A model generated the notes under the pieces. That model worked only from the letters and a program-made list of their open reading frames with translations, was not told the origin of the DNA and did not search any database. DNA of 55,065 nt, taken from contig NZ_JAHESC010000052.1 in the NCBI RefSeq assembly GCF_018598185.1, positions 1 through 55,065 on the forward strand. The letters run 5' to 3'. Numbering within the stretch: position 1 is the first letter of the stretch; each line of letters begins with the position of its first letter. The stretch comes from Dawidia soli. Lineage in GTDB: Bacteria > Bacteroidota > Bacteroidia > Cytophagales > Cyclobacteriaceae. This document shows, piece after piece, positions 51,418 through 55,065 of the stretch. A program made the position numbers and the translations under genes.

Positions 51418-51765
51418 CCCTGCAAGGGCGCAACACAATAGCCCAGGCTGAAGCGCCAGCGCAGGCCTGGGGCCAGCAAACAATAGATAGATATACAAGC
51501 CCTGTAAGGGCGCAACACAATAGCCCAGGCTGGAGCGCCAGCGCAGGCCTGGGGCCAGCAAACAATAGATAGATATACAAGCCCTGCAAGGGCGCAACAC
51601 AATAGCCCAGGCTGGAGCGCCAGCGAAGGCCTGGGGCCAACAAACAATAGATATACAAGCCCTGTAAGGGCGCAACACAATAGCCCAGGCTGGAGCGCCA
51701 GCGAAGGCCTGAGGGCCAGCAAACAATAGATAGATATACAAGCCCTGTAAGGGCGCAACAACTCG
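51418..51765. repeat. Tandem array of an ~82-bp palindromic repeat (four units plus a half)
   Basis: Units begin at CCCTG at 51418, 51500, 51582, 51660 and 51743, giving steps of 82, 82, 78 and 83 bases. The 78-step unit lacks one TAGA of the spacer; the 83-step unit has one extra base. Each unit has a small hairpin CCCT...AGGG and a larger one CCCAGGC...GCCTGGG, then a spacer CAAACAATAGATAGATATAC. The fifth copy breaks off after GGGCGCAACAACTC. The minus strand has open frames through it, but they only reflect the repeat. It lies between the DUF3667 gene and tsf. Confidence 0.92.
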
Positions 51766-51791
51766 CATGCCGACGCAGGCTCATAAAACAA

Positions 51792-51822
51792 AAAAAGGTC
51801 GCCCCATAGGAGCGACCTTTTC
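51792..51822 (-). terminator. Intrinsic terminator of tsf
   Basis: AAAAAGGTCGC and GCGACCTTTT (about 51793-51821) pair around CCCATAGGA. T runs follow on the minus strand, about 20 bases past the tsf stop. Confidence 0.88.
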
Positions 51823-51842
51823 TCTATACCTTGGCAACCAGC

Positions 51843-52676
51843 TTACGCGATAGAAACACGCTTGAACTCGGCTACCGTCAAACCTTTCGTGATGCTGTCC
51901 AGGTACTGGGCAACAGTCTTAGAGTTATCTTTTACAAACACCTGGTGCAGCAGCGTCGTGTCCTTGTAGAACTTCTGCAGTTTACCTTGAGCGATCTTCT
52001 CTACCATGTTCTCAGGCTTGCCTTCCGCCAGAATTTGAGCTTTGGCAATTTCAAGCTCTTTCGCGATGATCGCAGGATCAACGCTCTTCTCGTCAACCGC
52101 TACCGGGTTCATCGCGGCGATTTGCATGCCTACATCTTTACCGGCTTCCACTACATCTTTGCCGTTCACACCTTTCAGCGAAACGAGCACGCCAAGTTTC
52201 GAACCAGCATGGATATACGGAACGATCGCTTCACCCGTCATGCGGATGTACTCGCTGATCTCGATTTTCTCACCGATCTTACCCACCAGCTCAACGATCT
52301 TGTCGTTGATCGTCAGATCACCGGCTTTCAGGCTGAGGAGAGCTTCCTTATCAGCAGGCTTGTTCGTGAACGCCGTCTCTACGATCAGCTTACCCAGCGC
52401 CTGGAACTCTTCGTTCTTGCCTACGAAGTCGGTTTCGCAGTTCAGGGCGATCAGGACAGCCTCTTTGTTGTCGTCGCTAACTTTTACAAACACAGAGCCT
52501 TCTTTGGCATCCCGGTCAGAGCGGGAAGCAGAAACCTTCTGGCCTTTCTTTCTTAATATCTCGATCGCTTTATCAAAATCTCCTTCGGCTTCGGCAAGGG
52601 CCTTTTTGCAGTCCATCATACCGGCGCCCGTCATTTGACGGAGCTTGTTTACATCTTGTGCTGAAATAGCTGACAT
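51843..52676 (-). CDS. tsf: Translation elongation factor Ts
   Basis: EF-Ts, 277 aa, recharges EF-Tu by exchanging GDP for GTP. The UBA-like N-terminus (SAQDVNKLRQMTGAGMMDCKKAL), the core motif NCETDFVGKNEEF (about 80-92) and the C-terminal block ILAEGKPENMVEKIAQGKLQKFYKD (about 215-240) are standard. It lies downstream of rpsB, as in most bacteria, with a terminator-like hairpin between the two. Confidence 0.97.
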   Translation of the reverse strand: MSAISAQDVNKLRQMTGAGMMDCKKALAEAEGDFDKAIEILRKKGQKVSASRSDRDAKEGSVFVKVSDDNKEAVLIALNCETDFVGKNEEFQALGKLIVETAFTNKPADKEALLSLKAGDLTINDKIVELVGKIGEKIEISEYIRMTGEAIVPYIHAGSKLGVLVSLKGVNGKDVVEAGKDVGMQIAAMNPVAVDEKSVDPAIIAKELEIAKAQILAEGKPENMVEKIAQGKLQKFYKDTTLLHQVFVKDNSKTVAQYLDSITKGLTVAEFKRVSIA

Positions 52677-52699
52677 ATGTTTTTATTTACGAATTTGAA

Positions 52700-52738
52700 T
52701 GATCTAAAAAAACTAAACATCGGCGTATGGCCGATGTT
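52700..52738 (-). terminator. Terminator/attenuator between rpsB and tsf
   Basis: AACATCGGC (52716-52724) and GCCGATGTT (52730-52738) form a perfect 9-bp stem. On the minus strand it is followed by TAGTTTTTTTAG. tsf has no clear promoter after it, so partial read-through is likely. Confidence 0.8.
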
Positions 52739-52809
52739 CAGTGCATTATCAGTATAAGAATTGTTGATGAACACATGTGCCGCGTGGCACCGGTGGAATC
52801 GACAATTTA

Positions 52810-53580
52810 TTACTTCGGCTCTTCTACGGTTTCGTCAACGCGTCTTTTCTCGTCTTCTTCTTTCCGTTGCGCTGCATCGTCCTTGTCCTTCTTACGCTCT
52901 TGCAGGCCTTCCTCGATCGACCTACCGATGTTTTTGGTCAGGATCGAAATGGACTTGAATGCGTCGTCGTTAGCAGGGATCGGGAAATCAACACCACCCG
53001 GATCTGAGTTGGTATCCACCAGGGCGAATACCGGGATGTTGAGCTTTTGCGCTTCGGTTACAGCGATGTGCTCGCGTTTTACGTCGATCACAAAGAGGGC
53101 CGCCGGCAGTCTGTTCAGGTCGGCAATACCGCCCAACAGTTTTTCCAGTTTCGCCTTCTCGCGGGTAACCATGAGGCGCTCGCGTTTCGCCAGGTTGGCG
53201 AAGGCTTCGTCCTTCATCAACTTTTCGATCTGCGAAAGTTTCTTCAGCGATTTGCGGATCGTAGCGAAGTTGGTCAGCATGCCACCCAGCCAACGTTCCG
53301 TCACGTAAGGCATGTTAAGGCGCTTTGCTTCTTCTGTTACGATGTCCTTAGCTTGCTTTTTAGTCGCTACGAACATGATCTTGCGACCTGAGCGTACGAT
53401 ATTCTTCAGGGCGAAGGTGGCTTCGTCCAGGCATGCTAGGGTTTTGTTCAGGTCGATGATGTGGATACCGTTGTTTTCCATGAAGATGTACTCGGCCATC
53501 TTCGGGTTCCACTTGCGGGTAAGGTGACCAAAGTGTACACCTGCGTCCAGCAATTCCTGATATGTTAATTTTTCAGCCAT
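52810..53580 (-). CDS. rpsB: 30S ribosomal protein S2
   Basis: Ribosomal protein S2, 256 aa. Family blocks: LLDAGVHFGHLTRKWNPKM (about 9-27), FVATKKQAKDIVTEEAKRLNMPYVTERWLGGMLTNF (about 70-105, written only in part here), and LNIPVFALVDTNSDPGGVD (about 183-201). A charged C-terminal tail (ERKKDKDDAAQRKEEDEKRR) exceeds the core fold, as in other Bacteroidota. It lies 10 bases after rpsI. Confidence 0.97.
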   Translation of the reverse strand: MAEKLTYQELLDAGVHFGHLTRKWNPKMAEYIFMENNGIHIIDLNKTLACLDEATFALKNIVRSGRKIMFVATKKQAKDIVTEEAKRLNMPYVTERWLGGMLTNFATIRKSLKKLSQIEKLMKDEAFANLAKRERLMVTREKAKLEKLLGGIADLNRLPAALFVIDVKREHIAVTEAQKLNIPVFALVDTNSDPGGVDFPIPANDDAFKSISILTKNIGRSIEEGLQERKKDKDDAAQRKEEDEKRRVDETVEEPK

Positions 53581-53590
53581 TCTCTTGTTA

Positions 53591-53977
53591 TTAACGCTTG
53601 CTAAACTGGAATCTTCTTCTAGCCTTTCTTCTACCCGGCTTCTTCCGTTCTACCATTCTGGAGTCGCGGGTCAGAAGGCCTTCTTTTCTAAGGGTAGGCT
53701 TGCTCTCGGCGTTGAATTCCACTAATGCACGAGCGATGCCCAAACGAACCGCTTCGGCCTGGCCTTTAATGCCACCACCTTCTACGTTGATCGTTACATC
53801 GTACTGGCCTTCAGCCTTGATGGCAGCAAGGGGTTGCTTTACGGTAGTCTGGTGAATCTCTGAAATGAAATATTCTTTCAGCTCACGTGCGTTTACCTTG
53901 ATATCTCCTTTGCCGGGCTGTACATATACCCGGGCGATGGAGGTCTTTCTTCTGCCGATTGTATTAATGATCTGCAT
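53591..53977 (-). CDS. rpsI: 30S ribosomal protein S9
   Basis: Ribosomal protein S9, 128 aa, with INTIGRRKTSIARVYVQPG at the start, VEGGGIKGQAEAVRLGIARAL in the middle and the conserved basic end KKPGRRKARRRFQFSKR, whose final Lys-Arg reaches the P-site tRNA. It lies 4 bases after rplM, the usual L13-S9 pair. Confidence 0.97.
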   Translation of the reverse strand: MQIINTIGRRKTSIARVYVQPGKGDIKVNARELKEYFISEIHQTTVKQPLAAIKAEGQYDVTINVEGGGIKGQAEAVRLGIARALVEFNAESKPTLRKEGLLTRDSRMVERKKPGRRKARRRFQFSKR

Positions 53978-53981
53978 TGTA

Positions 53982-54425
53982 TCAGAACTTTATTTCTTTG
54001 GGTTGTTGTGCTGCATGCGGATGTTCAGTGCCGGCATAAACGTGCAGGCTTCTGTACAGTTCACGACCGAGTCTGTTTTTGGGAAGCATGCCGCGTACCG
54101 CGTGCTCGATCAGACGCTCAGGGTGCTTCATGCGGATCATGGTAGGCGTGTGCTCACGCTGACCGCCCGGATAACCGGAGTGCGTAAAGATCACGCGATC
54201 GGTCCACTTCTTGCCCGTCATGCGCACTTTCTCAGCGTTAATAACGATTACGTTATCACCGCAATCCACGTTCGGTGTGTAGCTCGGCTTGTGCTTGCCG
54301 CGGATAATGTGTGCCACTTGGCTGGCCACACGACCCAACACCTGCGCATTGGCATCTATCACTACCCAGCTTTTTTCAACTGTAGCCTTGTTGGCGTTCA
54401 GTGTCTTATAGCTATTATGATCCAT
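53982..54425 (-). CDS. rplM: 50S ribosomal protein L13
   Basis: Ribosomal protein L13, 147 aa, an early assembly protein of the large subunit. Blocks: WVVIDANAQVLGRVASQVAHII (about 20-41), DNVIVINAEKVRMTGKKW, HSGYPGGQ and AVRGMLPKNRLGRELYRSLHVY. It is the first gene of rplM-rpsI-rpsB-tsf. The operon is driven from 54476-54506, with a second possible promoter at 54673-54703. Confidence 0.97.
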   Translation of the reverse strand: MDHNSYKTLNANKATVEKSWVVIDANAQVLGRVASQVAHIIRGKHKPSYTPNVDCGDNVIVINAEKVRMTGKKWTDRVIFTHSGYPGGQREHTPTMIRMKHPERLIEHAVRGMLPKNRLGRELYRSLHVYAGTEHPHAAQQPKEIKF

Positions 54426-54457
54426 TGTATTGTTAAAAATTCAAGTAAATACACTAC

Positions 54458-54472
54458 CCCTTTCAAAAAGGG
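54458..54472 (-). promoter_or_regulatory. Hairpin at the 5' end of the rplM mRNA
   Basis: CCCTTT and AAAGGG pair around a 3-base loop, at about the predicted transcript start. It may stabilise the mRNA or form part of a ribosomal-protein leader. Confidence 0.4.
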
Positions 54473-54475
54473 ACA

Positions 54476-54506
54476 CAAAGGTAAACCGCTCCTATCGTAA
54501 ATGCAA
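54476..54506 (-). promoter_or_regulatory. Promoter of the rplM-rpsI-rpsB-tsf operon
   Basis: On the minus strand TTG (54504-54506), a 20-base spacer and TACCTTTG (54476-54483) match the Bacteroidota promoter (-33 TTG, -7 TAnnTTTG) in full. The leader to the ATG would be about 45 bases. Confidence 0.8.
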
Positions 54507-54589
54507 GTAAGAATTCAAAATTGCCTGAAAATGCCTTTTACAGCGTAAATTCAAGGTTTTTGAAGCTAAAATTGCTCGAAAAGACTTGA

Positions 54590-54667
54590 AAATCCCTGCC
54601 TGAAAAGCCGGCAGGGCCTCTGTGGAGACGATTAGAGAACATCAAATTTCCCCATTCCACATGTCTA
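54590..54667 (-). ncRNA. Candidate small RNA or long rplM leader
   Basis: Starting at the 54673-54703 promoter, the minus strand reaches after about 50 bases a hairpin CCCTGCC...GGCAGGG (54594-54616). A T-rich stretch (ATTTTCAAGTCTTTTC) follows. Either a ~75-base RNA ends here, or this is a regulated leader of the ribosomal operon. A 34-codon Phe-rich frame also runs through it. Confidence 0.4.
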
Positions 54668-54672
54668 CGCTA

Positions 54673-54703
54673 CAAAAGTAAAAGTTGCCGGCCGTTTGAG
54701 CAA
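54673..54703 (-). promoter_or_regulatory. Second promoter upstream of the ribosomal operon
   Basis: TTG (54701-54703), a 20-base spacer and TACTTTTG (54673-54680) on the minus strand match the consensus in full, like the proximal rplM promoter. Confidence 0.65.
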
Positions 54704-54777
54704 AAGGATGCCTGCGTAAATTGACGATCACTACCGGTGCGCGCAAGATGCAGGGTAGGGCAACTTAACGGCGAAGT

Positions 54778-54847
54778 AAGGGCGGCGTATGACCGGATTG
54801 CGGTGGCCTTTAACGACACTTGATCGTGTCATCGGTCAGCCCTTTTT
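54778..54847 (+). other. Structured region with a terminator-like end
   Basis: AAGGGC (54778-54783) pairs with GCCCTT (54839-54844). TGACCG (54790-54795) pairs with CGGTCA (54833-54838). GACAC...GTGTC forms an inner hairpin. TTTTTAGAC follows on the plus strand. No gene is seen to which it could belong. Confidence 0.4.
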
Positions 54848-54904
54848 AGACTAGGTCATCTCTGGCGTAAGCCTGGGGCAACCGAACTTCTGCCTCCGCT
54901 CACA

Positions 54905-54976
54905 ACTGGCGCCGGTCTTGCCCCGCCCCGGGGCGGAGACCGGTGCTCCGTATGGTGGCGGTCTCCCGACCGCCTT
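54905..54976. repeat. Pair of GC-rich palindromes
   Basis: CCGGTCT...AGACCGG encloses the 14-base palindrome CCGCCCCGGGGCGG. Directly after it GGCGGTC and GACCGCC form a second hairpin around TCCC. The look is that of REP-type intergenic palindromes; no second copy is seen in the window. Confidence 0.5.
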
Positions 54977-55019
54977 GTGCTAACATTGTAACCTGCGTAA
55001 CCAAAAACAACCATGGATC

Positions 55020-55065
55020 CTGTCTCTTATACACAACAGACGCAGCCCCCCAACTTGGCTGTGTT
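55020..55065 (+). other. Probable sequencing-adapter remnant at the contig end
   Basis: CTGTCTCTTATACACA is identical to the first 16 bases of the Tn5 mosaic end as read at the end of Nextera inserts. The next bases (ACAGACGCAGCC) differ from the read-1 adapter complement (TCTGACGCTGCC) only by three T-to-A changes. The alternatives are an IS50-like element end, or a real gene start at the ATG 55013 (MDPVSYTQQTQPPNLAV). Confidence 0.6.

Noticed and set aside
51243-51791. Three long overlapping minus-strand frames with repeated 'GLLCCALAGLVYLSIV'-like peptides
   Set aside because: They only translate the 82-bp tandem repeat; all three frames stay open because of the repeat, with no start signal or family.
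53865-54500. Plus-strand frame of 211 codons across rplM
   Set aside because: Shadow of a highly conserved ribosomal gene.
54500-54640. A 34-codon Phe-rich minus-strand frame (MFSNRLHRGPAG...) as an attenuator leader peptide
   Set aside because: Seven Phe are suggestive, but no pheS or amino-acid gene follows; the ribosomal operon does not use such control. Kept only as a remark in the leader entry.

Overview
The window comes from the chromosome of a Bacteroidota bacterium, most likely a soil or freshwater Cytophagales member (Chryseolinea/Ohtaekwangia-like). This is inferred from: two SusC/SusD systems, a 'hybrid two-component system' regulator, FecI/FecR control, Bacteroidota-only families (DUF4843, PKD-like lipoprotein, DUF4905, DUF3667), the gene order rplM-rpsI-rpsB-tsf, and promoters of the Bacteroidota type (-33 TTG, about 20 bp, -7 TAnnTTTG, often TACCTTTR here) without Shine-Dalgarno sites. 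The species cannot be fixed from the sequence alone.

Layout. (1) 237-18590, all minus: a large glycan/glycoprotein utilisation locus. An ECF sigma factor and a FecR anti-sigma control a SusC transporter that carries an N-terminal STN signalling domain. SusC is followed by SusD, a DUF4843 lipoprotein and a PKD-like lipoprotein, and this importer block ends at a strong terminator (9358-9392). Then come a trypsin-like protease and a TlpA-type thioredoxin (terminator at 7055-7085), and finally a GH29 fucosidase, a 'plant basic secretory protein' metallopeptidase and two GH92 alpha-mannosidases. The enzyme set fits stripping of mannose and fucose from N-glycoproteins together with attack on the polypeptide. 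(2) 18838-31506: housekeeping and mixed genes. They include a START-like protein, a coiled-coil histidine kinase, a TPR-SpoIIE phosphatase, a BrkB-type membrane protein, a MacB/FtsX-type permease, a 44-aa histone-H1-like protein, an alpha/beta hydrolase, a membrane-anchored protein of unknown function, a small lipoprotein, DinB and an arginase-family protein. (3) 31714-33488, plus: a histidine kinase/response regulator pair. (4) 33506-45831, minus: a second utilisation locus for beta-mannan. It holds a new 50-aa membrane protein, SusC, SusD, an IPT/TIG surface glycan-binding protein, a GH26 mannanase, a cupin resembling mannose-6-phosphate isomerase, and the HTCS regulator. (5) 46009-51392: SlyD-like isomerase, LysM protein, DUF4905 protein, NfeD protease, KdsB and a DUF3667 protein. 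(6) 51418-51765: four tandem copies plus a fifth partial copy of an ~82-bp palindromic repeat, also found once at 39476-39580. (7) 51843-54425, minus: tsf, rpsB, rpsI, rplM. (8) 54426-55065: the ribosomal promoter, a second promoter with a hairpin downstream, and GC-rich palindromes. The last 46 bases strongly resemble Nextera adapter read-through, so the window probably ends at a contig edge.

No tRNA, rRNA, CRISPR array or intact transposase gene was seen. The most interesting items are the glycoprotein-type locus, several tiny genes (28, 44, 50 and 66 aa), the palindromic repeat family and the double-promoter leader in front of rplM. Start codons were moved downstream in many genes where a signal peptide or promoter position argued for it; this is stated in each entry.
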